The notes beneath the pieces are model-generated. The model did no database searches and was not told the DNA's origin. It saw only the letters and a list, made by a program, of their open reading frames with translations. Shown here in pieces: positions 46,004 to 54,931 of a DNA stretch of 64,000 nt. Position 1 is the stretch's first letter. Each line of letters starts with the position of its first letter. The stretch spans positions 142,513-206,512 of the forward strand of contig CACYHW010000006.1 in NCBI GenBank assembly GCA_902774335.1. Direction: 5' to 3'. Made by a program: the position numbers and the translations under genes. The DNA is from an uncultured Bacteroidales bacterium. GTDB lineage: Bacteria > Bacteroidota > Bacteroidia > Bacteroidales > Bacteroidaceae.

Positions 46004-49002
46004 AGGAGTTTTAGGGAGATCATAAGTTCATTGCCCTTACGGCCGTCCAGTCCGAATCCGCCGGGAGCGAACAGATGACCGTAGCCCACCGAAAGGGTTG
46101 TCTTAAGGTAGTTGAAGAACACCAGCTCGGTGGTAAGCTGCACGCCGGCGCTATAGAACATCTGCTGGTCCTGACCGGGATTCCACGTCGAAAGGGCCGT
46201 GCCGAAAAGCGAACACTGCGTCCAGGTGGGATAGCAGAACAAGGCGCCGAAATCATTAAGCCTGAGCGGCTTGAGATTGAGCTCGGCCGTGGACTTGGCA
46301 AACGTATGGGCGGTAACGGCATCGATATCGGCACCCGGAAGGGCGTTTACCGTGCGGTACTGGAACGAGTTCCTGTAATCCAGGCGGTTGTTCCTGAATC
46401 CGCCAAAGTATGAGTTGCCGAAAGCCGACCTGGCATCGCCGAATGAGTGACCGGCAGCCGAACGTAGCCAGAACGATGTGTTCCTGACCACAGGCAGCAG
46501 CACACCGAAATCGGCCGTAGCCTCCACCGAAGGATAGAACTCGCCGCCGGCCAGATAGCCATAGCCCTGTATTCCCAACGTATAGCCCTGCTCACGCATA
46601 ACGGCACCCAGGGTATTCCTGGCCTTAGCTATCTTGGCATAGGCCGATACTGTCTGCATGGAGCGTATGCCCTTGTCCACACCTATCTCCTGATAGAGCG
46701 GGAGCGCATCCATATCGCCGTATGCACCTACCGAGAAGCCCCAGTCACGTACATACGGGACAAAGAATGAGTTTGAATGGTCATATGATACAGCCGCCAT
46801 ATATCCCTTGCGGCTGCTGCGCATGGGACCTGCCAGGTCATAGAAGTCGGTATGGTTCCATGCTCCTGTCACTGTCCAGAATCCGTACTTCCACTGCGCA
46901 TCGATGTGGAACCTGTTCTTCCAGTCGTTGCTGCTCCAGGGCGATATGCCCAGTCCCAGCTTGAGGCTGCTCAGTCCCACCGGATCATTGAAGATAAGCC
47001 TGTAGCCCAGCACGGGAGTAACATTATTCCAGGCCTTGCGGTCCACAAATCCCGATATGTCCGGATAGGCACCGGCAAACCTCATCTCCCTGAACACATT
47101 ATACGGAGTGATGCTGTCGTAAACCTGTCCGAAGGCTATCTCAGGCAGCGGTTTCTGCAGTTCGCTGATAGACTCGAGCACATCGGCATTCGTCTGGAAA
47201 GCCTTCTGTCCGTACAGCTCTACGGCATTGGCATCGGTCACCTCCTTGCGGTCGAGCGACACCGGACGCATTCCGTCACGCTCAAACTCCAGCGCAATAA
47301 GCTTACCGGGGCTGATCTCAAGCGGAGCGAACAGTCCTATGTCCGTATTGCTGAGCATCTGCATCTCACGTGACTGTAAGTTTATCTGCCACAAGTTGGA
47401 TACTCCCGTGTAGTATGAGCTACCTATAAGATACTTGTCGTCGAGCGAGAAGCGGAACTGTCCCAGATTGCTGTCTTCCCATGTCACAAGGGTCTCATAA
47501 CGGTAAAGGGCCTGGTCCAGATCCTGTGTGTTGAACAGGATAAGGGAGTGCTCGCCGTTGTCGCCCTGCATGGTCAGCGAGAGCATCTTGCCGTCATGGC
47601 TCACGTCAATGTCAAAGACGCTCACGCCGAACGGGAACGCATATATTATCTCCGGATTCTCAATGTTACGGTCATACCTTATTATCGATACGGTTCCGCC
47701 GTTTGAAAAGAGTCCATAGAGACGGTCCGTAGAATTATCGTAGACAATATTGTTGACGCGCTGCAGCTTGATACGCTTGACCACACGCTTACGGTTCAGG
47801 TCATACACCTCCAGGCCTCGCATCTTGGAATTGTTTACGGTGTAGATGATTCTCTTGGAGTTGGTATCCAGGGCCAGGAAAGCCGGATTGTAGAGCTGGA
47901 TGCCGCTGAATTCCACAACCTTTCTCTGCTTGAGGGTATTCAGGTCTATCTCCGTGATATGGGCAAAGTCACCCGGCGCGTTCATGGCAGCATAAGCCTT
48001 GCCTGTCCCGGCATCATACACAAAGGGTGAAACGGAGCCCAGGGGGTCCTTGGTCAGCTTGACGGTCTCGGTGAGCGGATACTCGGCAACGGCGGCCAGA
48101 TTCTGCTCCTGATGCTTCTGTTCATCAATCTTCCAGTCATTCCATGCCTTGCGAAGAGGCATGCCGTAAACGTTCTTGAACTGGTTTCCAAAGAAGGTCT
48201 TGCTGTCCGATGTCCTGTTGTAGAACTGTATCAGCTTGTCGTAACCGTATTCCGATGCCAGGTAATTAACGAACCGTGTTCCGTACAGATAAGCATTGGC
48301 GCCAACCTGGAAATCCATGGTGGTACCTTCGGTCTCAAGTCCCACAACCGAGTAGAGCTCATGTCCGCCCGATATGATGCTGCGGAAATACATCTCGTCA
48401 TAGCCGCCCAGCGCACGGCCTACTCCGCCGCCCAGCCAGGTCTCCATAAAGCAGGCTATTCCCTCGTGATACCAGCGGGGAGCATACCAGCGGGGCACGC
48501 TCAGATAACTCCATAGTGCCGATATGGGATGTGTGTTCTCGGTTCCCACCTTGGTGCCCAGGAAACGTCGCCAGCCCAAATCACGGCTGTTGTACTTGTC
48601 GCCCATGACTATATGGGTGTACTCGTGGGCAAAGAGCTGCTGATAACGTTCTATCGAGGGGTTGATGTAATACGACATGGACAACGGCGCCATTCCTATC
48701 TGGATAAGGCTGTGCGGCAACGGGGTGGCTCCGCCGTTTCCGTCGTCCTCCCAATCAGTGACAAGCATGAGCGGCGCTTCGGGGATATAAACCGAGTCGG
48801 TAGTCCAGATCTGCTCATGGAGAGCCTTTCCACGCTGGAACATGCGCACCATGTGGGGTATATACCGGGACAGATTCTTGTCAAAGAATACTATCCTGGC
48901 CTGATCCGTCTTGTACTGATAATAGGTCTGCCCCTCCGCAACGGTGGAATGGGCGATCAGTAGGAAAAGGACTAAGACAAGATAAAAGGCGTTTCTTTTC
49001 AC
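46000..49002 (-). CDS. Exported HExxH metalloprotease with beta-propeller and outer-membrane barrel region
   Basis: 1,000 aa beginning with GTG at 49000-49002 that overlaps the previous stop (GTGA). Signal peptide (FYLVLVLFLLIAHSTVA). HEYTH (126-130) and a downstream HEGIACFME (179-187, Glu180 as probable third ligand) give a gluzincin-type zinc site. Residues ~310-600 are WD40/PD40-like beta-propeller repeats (AHITEIDLNTLKQR; VSVFDIDVSHDGKMLSL; FRFSLDDKYLIGSS). From ~640 to the end alternating strands (WKYGFWTVTGAWNHTDF; LSVGYGHLFAPGGFG; LMISLKLL) predict a beta-barrel. A protease thus seems tethered at the outer membrane. The function is unknown. Confidence 0.8.
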   Translation of the reverse strand: MKRNAFYLVLVLFLLIAHSTVAEGQTYYQYKTDQARIVFFDKNLSRYIPHMVRMFQRGKALHEQIWTTDSVYIPEAPLMLVTDWEDDGNGGATPLPHSLIQIGMAPLSMSYYINPSIERYQQLFAHEYTHIVMGDKYNSRDLGWRRFLGTKVGTENTHPISALWSYLSVPRWYAPRWYHEGIACFMETWLGGGVGRALGGYDEMYFRSIISGGHELYSVVGLETEGTTMDFQVGANAYLYGTRFVNYLASEYGYDKLIQFYNRTSDSKTFFGNQFKNVYGMPLRKAWNDWKIDEQKHQEQNLAAVAEYPLTETVKLTKDPLGSVSPFVYDAGTGKAYAAMNAPGDFAHITEIDLNTLKQRKVVEFSGIQLYNPAFLALDTNSKRIIYTVNNSKMRGLEVYDLNRKRVVKRIKLQRVNNIVYDNSTDRLYGLFSNGGTVSIIRYDRNIENPEIIYAFPFGVSVFDIDVSHDGKMLSLTMQGDNGEHSLILFNTQDLDQALYRYETLVTWEDSNLGQFRFSLDDKYLIGSSYYTGVSNLWQINLQSREMQMLSNTDIGLFAPLEISPGKLIALEFERDGMRPVSLDRKEVTDANAVELYGQKAFQTNADVLESISELQKPLPEIAFGQVYDSITPYNVFREMRFAGAYPDISGFVDRKAWNNVTPVLGYRLIFNDPVGLSSLKLGLGISPWSSNDWKNRFHIDAQWKYGFWTVTGAWNHTDFYDLAGPMRSSRKGYMAAVSYDHSNSFFVPYVRDWGFSVGAYGDMDALPLYQEIGVDKGIRSMQTVSAYAKIAKARNTLGAVMREQGYTLGIQGYGYLAGGEFYPSVEATADFGVLLPVVRNTSFWLRSAAGHSFGDARSAFGNSYFGGFRNNRLDYRNSFQYRTVNALPGADIDAVTAHTFAKSTAELNLKPLRLNDFGALFCYPTWTQCSLFGTALSTWNPGQDQQMFYSAGVQLTTELVFFNYLKTTLSVGYGHLFAPGGFGLDGRKGNELMISLKLL

Positions 49003-50216
49003 CTTCTCAACAAACCAAGTTGATTTTCCTGCATCTGAGTCAGCGATACGATTGTCGACATGATTGTCTGATTCAGGAATTCTCCAAGCGGCAGCTGGTT
49101 GATGATACCTATCTCCTGCATATTTTGGTTAAGGGAACCTCTTTCCTGAAGATTCTGGTTAAGGAGACCTGTTTCCTGAAGATTCTGATTCATAACGCCC
49201 GTCTCCTCAAAATTCTGGCTGAGGGAATTTTCGATAAACTTGTTGTTCAGCATTTTGATCGTCTCCTGGAATGAATTGAGCACATTCTCGTGATCAAAAC
49301 CCTGCATGTTTGCTCCGAAAGAGGCTACGATATCATTGTTTGAAAACACATTGTTCATTACAGTGAGTTCCTGTCTGGCATTGATGACACCGTTTTCGTT
49401 CATTTTAAAAGAGTTCAGATCCTTTAACGACTCGGAATTACCCATAACGCCGAACTTGCTGAGACCGAGAGCAGTCTGCAGTGTTACATGGTCCTGCAAA
49501 GCCAACTGTATGTTCCGGTCAAACTCGTTCAGGGCAGTTACGGCCTTATCGGAGGTAAGCAGGTAACCGGAATTGACCAGCTGGTCGCACTTCTTTTCAT
49601 CGCCCTCCAGAACCGATGTCATGATCTGGTACTCCACCCACTCGTCGCGGACAACCTTAAGCTTGTCATCGGCCTTACCCTTCTTGACATACTCGTCGGC
49701 GATGGTGATAAAACGGTCTGCAAGCTCGTTCTGTTTCTGCAGGGTGGAATATGCCAATGCTGCATTGTTGGTGTTCTGTGACAGTTCCTTGCTGTTCTCG
49801 CCGCCCAGAGCGGTGTTCAGGGAACTGCCGGCCTCCTTCATGGAAGCCACAACATTGCTGAGCATGGGCTTGATGGCCTTCATATCGGTCAGGACACCTT
49901 CAAAGTCCTTAATGTCGCCGGCTACCTGAACCGACATGTCGACGAGTGCCTCAAACTGGCTGGCACGGGTCTGCATGACTGCATAGGCAACCACAACGTT
50001 GTTCCTGTACTCCTGGTCGTTGGCCAGAAGCTCCTCCATATTGCTTTGCTCAATATTGACGGTCTTGCGTGAAAAACGGCTCGACTTTGCAATGTCACCC
50101 TTGCTTCCCGACTGGTCCACAGACCAGTCAATAACGCCTGAAAAGACAAACAGAAGGGCGCACACAGCACATACGACGACAACAATAATGGCTGTGATGT
50201 TCCTTTTCTTACTCAT
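48999..50216 (-). CDS. Membrane-anchored helical protein with C-terminal 10-residue repeats
   Basis: 405 aa from ATG at 50214-50216 (MSKKRNITAIIVVVV). One N-terminal span (AIIVVVVCAVCALLFVFSGVI) is followed by a long helical, probably coiled-coil region. Residues 331-370 are four tandem decapeptides of the form (V/L/S)-L/M-N-Q-N-L-Q-E-x-G, then IINQLP. I recognise no family. It starts a unit with the metalloprotease (GTGA overlap) and PrsW, so the three probably act together. A -7-like TATCTTTA lies upstream. Confidence 0.7.
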   Translation of the reverse strand: MSKKRNITAIIVVVVCAVCALLFVFSGVIDWSVDQSGSKGDIAKSSRFSRKTVNIEQSNMEELLANDQEYRNNVVVAYAVMQTRASQFEALVDMSVQVAGDIKDFEGVLTDMKAIKPMLSNVVASMKEAGSSLNTALGGENSKELSQNTNNAALAYSTLQKQNELADRFITIADEYVKKGKADDKLKVVRDEWVEYQIMTSVLEGDEKKCDQLVNSGYLLTSDKAVTALNEFDRNIQLALQDHVTLQTALGLSKFGVMGNSESLKDLNSFKMNENGVINARQELTVMNNVFSNNDIVASFGANMQGFDHENVLNSFQETIKMLNNKFIENSLSQNFEETGVMNQNLQETGLLNQNLQERGSLNQNMQEIGIINQLPLGEFLNQTIMSTIVSLTQMQENQLGLLRR

Positions 50217-50296
50217 ATCATTCAATAGTTTAGTATTACTTTCCGGTTTGAATCGTAAAGATATATATTTTTACAATACGTTGTTTTTCTATACCG

Positions 50297-50479
50297 TTAG
50301 TCTTGGGCATCAAGTATCTTCTTTATCTCCTCGTCGGTCTTGTAGAGCTTGTCCTTACAGAACTTAATAAGCTCACGGGCTTCCTTGAGACTCTCACCGA
50401 TCTGGTCGATGTCCATCTTGTTCTCCTCAATCCTGGAAACGATCTCCTCCAGGCGTTTCATTGCTTCTTCGTATTTCAC
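50297..50479 (-). CDS. xseB: Exodeoxyribonuclease VII small subunit
   Basis: 60 aa, entirely helical: MKYEEAMKRLEEIVSRIEE, then SLKEARELIKFCKDKLY. This matches XseB, which wraps the large subunit of exonuclease VII. It lies 27 nt after xseA, the usual pairing. Confidence 0.93.
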   Translation of the reverse strand: MKYEEAMKRLEEIVSRIEENKMDIDQIGESLKEARELIKFCKDKLYKTDEEIKKILDAQD

Positions 50480-50506
50480 TGTATTCTCGATTTTATGGGT
50501 TAATAA

Positions 50507-51736
50507 TCAGATAATCTCACTCTCTACGGTACCGTCGGCGAACGCTGTGGTAAGACGGTCACCCTTGTGCAGCTGAGCGGCATCCTTAACAACATGTCCG
50601 TTCAGCATTGTCATTGTATAGCCGCGCTTCAGGATGACGGCAGGATCGGCCGAAGCCACGCTCTTTTCCAGGAGCTCCAGCTTATGCAGATGGGCGGTTA
50701 TGACATTGTTGGCACCCATTACGGCACGGTTCCATATATTCTCCAGCACCTGCTCCCCGCGCACCTTGGTGACGGCAAAGAGCGAGGGAAGTTTCTGTCC
50801 CAGCTTTTCAATACGCAGCTTCTCGCTGTTCATGCGCTCCGTGACGGCATCGCTCATGCGGCGGGTAAGGGTCTCCAATGCCTGGGCGGTATCGAACACG
50901 GTGTTGATCAGGAACTCGGCTGCGGCCGTAGGGGTCTTGACCTTGGTGTGCGCCACCACATCGGCCACGGTATCGTCGCGCTCGTGCCCTATTCCGGTAA
51001 TCACGGGCAGCGGGAAATTGGCAATGTTGAATGCCAGAGCGTATGAGTCAAAGCAGCTCAGCTCGCTCACGGCACCACCTCCGCGTATTATCACAAGCAC
51101 GTCGAAATCATCCCTGTGCATGGCAACGGCATCCATCGCCGCTATCACGCTGCGCTCCACGTCATCGCCCTGCATAAGAGCAGGGAACAGTTTGACGTAG
51201 AAACGGAATCCGTATACGTTGTTTGACAGCTGGTCGCGGAAATCGCCCCATCCGGCAGCTGTGGCCGATGATATCACGGCTATCCTGTGCGGCAGGACGG
51301 GAATGTCAAGCTCGCGGTTGAGCCCTATCACGCCGTCTTTTTCAAGTTGCTGCAGTATCTCCCTGCGGCGGCGGGCCATATCGCCCAATGTATATGTGGG
51401 GTCGATGTCCTGAACGTTGAGCGAGTAGCCGTACACCTCGTGGAAGGTTACGGTAACCTGCAGCAGGACCTTCATTCCCACTTTAAGGGTCTCGCCGGTC
51501 TGCTCCTCGAAATAGGGTTTAAGGTGCAGCCATGTGTTGCGCCATACGTTGGCTTTGGCTTTTGCCAGGAAGGTGCGTCCCGTGGGGTCCTTCTGGACCA
51601 GTTCCATATAGCAGTGTCCCTGTCCGGAGGGGCTGATGCCGCTGATTTCGGCCTGTACCCAATAGGCATCGGGCATCTCGAACTGGAGCGCGCTCCTGAC
51701 GCGTCCGTTGAGTTCCAAAAGTGTGATTGCTTCCAT
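50507..51736 (-). CDS. xseA: Exodeoxyribonuclease VII large subunit
   Basis: 409 aa. An N-terminal OB fold (YWVQAEISGISPSGQGHCYMEL) binds single-stranded DNA. The catalytic domain shows AVISSATAAGWGDF, RGGGAVSELSCFDS and GIGHERDDTVADVVAH. It is within the family's normal length range. It degrades single-stranded DNA into oligonucleotides. It begins 4 nt after the phosphoesterase gene. Confidence 0.96.
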   Translation of the reverse strand: MEAITLLELNGRVRSALQFEMPDAYWVQAEISGISPSGQGHCYMELVQKDPTGRTFLAKAKANVWRNTWLHLKPYFEEQTGETLKVGMKVLLQVTVTFHEVYGYSLNVQDIDPTYTLGDMARRRREILQQLEKDGVIGLNRELDIPVLPHRIAVISSATAAGWGDFRDQLSNNVYGFRFYVKLFPALMQGDDVERSVIAAMDAVAMHRDDFDVLVIIRGGGAVSELSCFDSYALAFNIANFPLPVITGIGHERDDTVADVVAHTKVKTPTAAAEFLINTVFDTAQALETLTRRMSDAVTERMNSEKLRIEKLGQKLPSLFAVTKVRGEQVLENIWNRAVMGANNVITAHLHKLELLEKSVASADPAVILKRGYTMTMLNGHVVKDAAQLHKGDRLTTAFADGTVESEII

Positions 51737-51740
51737 AGTA

Positions 51741-52244
51741 TCAGATATCGTTTTCGCGTTTTATTTCAAGTACCTCAAGGTTGCGGAAGGTCTTGCCGTC
51801 CACCTCCAGACGCACCAGCGTACGTACCTGCTGCCAGCCCTGCAGTCCGGCAGCACCGGGATTGATAAAGAGCATCCCGTACGTCTTGTCGTGCATAACC
51901 TTGAGTATGTGCGAATGGCCGCACACCAGAAGGTCCGGTTTCTCTATTGCCAGCTGCTCGCGTACGGACCGGTCATAATGGTCGGGCGAGCCGCCTATGT
52001 GTTTGATCATAATGTTGGCGTCCTCCACCTTGAAGCGGTAAATCTCAGTAGTGAAGCGGCGCACGTCCTGCCCGTCGCAGTTGCCGTACACGGCACGCAG
52101 CGTGGCTATCTTTGAAAGACGCTCCAGAATCTCGTACGACCCCACATCGCCGGCATGCCATATCTCGTCACACCCCTCAAGGAAGGTGGCGTAGCGGTCA
52201 TCCCAATAGGCGTGGGTATCGGACAGGATTCCTATGCGTTTCAT
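51741..52244 (-). CDS. YfcE/MJ0936-type metallophosphoesterase
   Basis: 167 aa from ATG at 52242-52244. The metal-binding motifs are in order: GILSDTHAY, WHAGDVGSY, VYGNCDG, VCGHSHILKV and FINPGAAG. It is a small cytosolic phosphodiesterase; the physiological substrate is unknown. The start overlaps the kinase-like gene's stop as ATGA. Confidence 0.92.
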   Translation of the reverse strand: MKRIGILSDTHAYWDDRYATFLEGCDEIWHAGDVGSYEILERLSKIATLRAVYGNCDGQDVRRFTTEIYRFKVEDANIMIKHIGGSPDHYDRSVREQLAIEKPDLLVCGHSHILKVMHDKTYGMLFINPGAAGLQGWQQVRTLVRLEVDGKTFRNLEVLEIKRENDI

Positions 52245-52864
52245 ATTCCCAAACGTTCCTTGGCCAAAGATACGATTATATCGGCGCACTTTTCGTATCC
52301 CAGGGTGGTGCTGTTAAGGCAGATGTCGTAAACTGCCGGATCACCCCATGTCCTGCCGGTATAATAGTTGTAGTACGATGAGCGCTTGCGGTCAATATCC
52401 TCTATCAGCGAGAGAGCCTTGGAGGGGGTCATGCCCTCATCGGCATGGCGGCATACGCGGGCTACACGGTCGTCAATATCGGCAGCGATGAATACGTTGA
52501 GCAGGCGGTCGCTGTCACGCAGCACGTAGTCGGCGCAACGGCCGATGAACACGCAGTCCTCGGTCTCGTGGATATTGCGGATGGCATCGCTCTGCATGTT
52601 GAATATGGATTCATTGCTCAGGTAGTTGTTTGACAGTCCGTTGCTGCTCAGATGGTTCATAAAGAGTCCGCGCAGTCCCTTGCGGGTCTTCTCCTCATCG
52701 GCCTCGTCAAAAAACTTTTCGCTGAAACCTGTATTCTGGGCTGCCTTCTTGAGAAGGTCCCTGTCATACACATTGACACCTAATTTCTGAGCAACAATAG
52801 CTGCTACGTTACGGCCGCCGCTACAGAACTTGCGGCCTATGCATATACAGTAGTGCTTGTCCAT
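52241..52864 (-). CDS. Cytidylate kinase-like protein
   Basis: 207 aa. GRKFCSGGRNVA replaces the standard Walker A and VFIGRCADYVLRD follows, both typical of the Cytidylate_kin2 group. These proteins are related to CMP kinase, but their substrate is unproven. It sits between the MATE pump gene (1-nt gap) and the phosphoesterase gene (ATGA overlap). Confidence 0.88.
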   Translation of the reverse strand: MDKHYCICIGRKFCSGGRNVAAIVAQKLGVNVYDRDLLKKAAQNTGFSEKFFDEADEEKTRKGLRGLFMNHLSSNGLSNNYLSNESIFNMQSDAIRNIHETEDCVFIGRCADYVLRDSDRLLNVFIAADIDDRVARVCRHADEGMTPSKALSLIEDIDRKRSSYYNYYTGRTWGDPAVYDICLNSTTLGYEKCADIIVSLAKERLGI

Positions 52865-52865
52865 A

Positions 52866-54215
52866 TTATGAGAGTTTTTTGAGTTTCTTTACTTGTGGAA
52901 TGAGCAGGGATACTCCCAGTATCACCGAGAGAAAGTCCGATGCCGGCATGCTGTACCATATTCCGTTGATGCCGTAGTAACGCGGCAGGATAAGCAGGAA
53001 CGGGATGAGCAGGAGCAGCTGGCGGGACAGCGACATTATGATTGACTTGCCCGGCATGCCTATGCTCTGGAAGAAGTTACCCGTAACCATCTGCGAGCCC
53101 ACCAGCGGGAAGATCAGGAACGTGAGCTTCATACCCGTCATGGCTATGGCGGTAAGCTCAGGATCATCAGTGAATATGCGTATGCACAAACCCGGCAGGA
53201 ACTCGGTTACTGCAAATCCCAGTGTGGTCACTATTGTGCCGAAGAACATGGTCAGGTAGAGCACCCTGAGCACACGGTCATACTGGTGTGCGCCGTAGTT
53301 GTAACCCGCGATGGGCTGCATGGCCTGGTTGAATCCCATGACCATCATCACTATCAGGAAACCGAAGCTGTTCACGATGCTGTATGCGCCGATGGCCACA
53401 TCACTGCCATACTTGAGCAGGCCGCGGTTTATGAGCAGCACCACAAAGCATGCCGCAGCGTTCATAAGACAGGGTGAAAGGCCGATGGTAACGATATTCC
53501 TGACCAGGTCCCTGCGCAGGCGGTAGGTGCCGCGCTGCAGATGTATGAGCTCGCTCTTGTCGGACAACTGGAAGCACTGCCATGTGAATGCCAGCACCTG
53601 CGATATCACGGTTGCTATGGCCGCACCCTTGATGCCCCAGTGGAACACCATGATGAACAGGTAGTCCAGCAGGGTGTTGAGCAGCACCGTTCCTATGGTG
53701 GCTATCATTGCCTTGTTGGGGTGTCCGGCGGCGCGGAGTATGCAGTTTATACCAAGATAGAGGTGAGTGAACGCGTTGCCGGCCAGGATTATAATCATGT
53801 ACTCACGGGCATACCCGATGGTTACATCGGTCGCACCGAAAACCCTCAGAATGGGGTTGATGAATATGAGCGACAACACGCCGAACAGCACTCCAATCAT
53901 GATGTTCATGGTCACCGAGTTGCCCAGCAGCATCTGTGCGCTCTTGTGGTCTTTCTGTCCCAGCTTGAGTGAAATCATGGTTCCGGAGCCTACGCCTACC
54001 ATGGAGCCCAAGGCTGCCGACAGGTTCATGAGCGGGAAGGTCACTGCCAGTCCCGAAAGGGCCATGGAGCCCACGCCGTGCCCTATGAACGCACGGTCCA
54101 CAATGTTGTAAAGCGATGACGCAAGCATCGCGATCATGGCAGGAACTGCGTATCTTATGAGCAGCTTTCCGATTTTTTCTGTTCCCAGTTCCTGAGGTGT
54201 TTTCAATTCTGCCAT
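52866..54215 (-). CDS. MATE-family efflux transporter
   Basis: 449 aa from ATG at 54213-54215 (MAELKTPQELGTEKIGKLL). Twelve spans in two matching halves; GLAVTFPLMNLSAALGSMVG and MGFNQAMQPIAGYNYGA are the family's typical loops. It exports drugs or metabolites using cation gradients. It heads the unit that ends with xseB. Confidence 0.92.
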   Translation of the reverse strand: MAELKTPQELGTEKIGKLLIRYAVPAMIAMLASSLYNIVDRAFIGHGVGSMALSGLAVTFPLMNLSAALGSMVGVGSGTMISLKLGQKDHKSAQMLLGNSVTMNIMIGVLFGVLSLIFINPILRVFGATDVTIGYAREYMIIILAGNAFTHLYLGINCILRAAGHPNKAMIATIGTVLLNTLLDYLFIMVFHWGIKGAAIATVISQVLAFTWQCFQLSDKSELIHLQRGTYRLRRDLVRNIVTIGLSPCLMNAAACFVVLLINRGLLKYGSDVAIGAYSIVNSFGFLIVMMVMGFNQAMQPIAGYNYGAHQYDRVLRVLYLTMFFGTIVTTLGFAVTEFLPGLCIRIFTDDPELTAIAMTGMKLTFLIFPLVGSQMVTGNFFQSIGMPGKSIIMSLSRQLLLLIPFLLILPRYYGINGIWYSMPASDFLSVILGVSLLIPQVKKLKKLS

Positions 54216-54239
54216 CTGTAATTTCTGTTTTTCCAACTG

Positions 54240-54247
54240 CAAAGTTA
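54240..54247 (-). promoter_or_regulatory. -7 box of the MATE-xse unit
   Basis: Minus strand TAACTTTG fits TAnnTTTG, 24 nt before the ATG at 54215. The remaining gap to the divergent gene at 54397 is AT-rich with no other clear signal. Confidence 0.6.
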
Positions 54248-54396
54248 CGTATTTATAAGGTATCATGTCTTCACGGAAACGCCAATAATACCCTCCTTTT
54301 TCCACTATTTTTTGGGGGCCGATTAAACTTTTGGATTTTCCTGATATCTTATTTGTGCAAAAAGAAAAAATGTTTCTAACCTAACTATAAACAAAA

Positions 54397-54864
54397 ATGA
54401 AGAAGATTTTATTCGCTATCGCAGCTCTGATGGTTTCAACCATGAGCTTTGCACAGGGATTTGGCGGCGGCTTCGGCGGCGGCCAGGGTATGAACATGAA
54501 TCCTGAGGATATGGCCAAGCGTCAGGCTGACCGTCTCAAGGAGCAGCTCGAGCTCTCACAGGTTCAGTACGACTCAATTTACAACTATTATGTTGCTAAC
54601 GCCAAGGAGCAGGCAGCTCGCCGTGAGCAGATGCAGAACGGTGGCGGTATGCCCGCCGAGGGTGACATGCAGGCCATGATGGAGCAGATGCAGAAGCAGC
54701 GTGAGGCTCAGGAGAAGAAGATCAAGTCTTTCCTGACCGACGACCAGAAGAAGAAGTATGACGAAATACAGGAGCAGCGCCGTCAGCAGCGTCAGCAGCA
54801 GGGCGGTCAGGGCGGATTCGGCGGCGGATTCGGTGGTGGATTCGGCGGCGGACGTCCCCAGTAA
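54397..54864 (+). CDS. Exported Spy/CpxP-like protein with Gly-rich ends
   Basis: 155 aa with a signal peptide (LFAIAALMVSTMSFAQ). The helical body (KRQADRLKEQLELSQVQYD; IKSFLTDDQKKKYDEIQEQR) repeats the LTxxQ-like pattern of Spy/CpxP periplasmic proteins. Both ends are Gly/Phe-rich (GFGGGFGGGQG; GGFGGGFGGGFGGG), similar to the inserts in the esterases at 42-45 kb. It may protect envelope proteins or bind metal; this is inferred. It is followed by a strong terminator. Confidence 0.75.
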   Translation: MKKILFAIAALMVSTMSFAQGFGGGFGGGQGMNMNPEDMAKRQADRLKEQLELSQVQYDSIYNYYVANAKEQAARREQMQNGGGMPAEGDMQAMMEQMQKQREAQEKKIKSFLTDDQKKKYDEIQEQRRQQRQQQGGQGGFGGGFGGGFGGGRPQ

Positions 54865-54886
54865 CTGGCATCCCGCACAATAACAG

Positions 54887-54917
54887 GGGGTCGCACTGCG
54901 CGGCCCCTTGTTTTTTT
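54887..54917 (+). terminator. Terminator of the Spy-like gene
   Basis: GGGGTCGC (54887-54894) pairs with GCGGCCCC (54900-54907), with TTTTTTT at 54911-54917. The next gene's -7 box begins one base later. Confidence 0.92.
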
Positions 54918-54918
54918 A

Positions 54919-54926
54919 TATATTTG
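54919..54926 (+). promoter_or_regulatory. -7 box of the MG2-domain gene
   Basis: TATATTTG fits TAnnTTTG and ends 5 nt before the ATG at 54932. The transcript would be leaderless or nearly so. Confidence 0.65.
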
Positions 54927-54931
54927 CAGCC

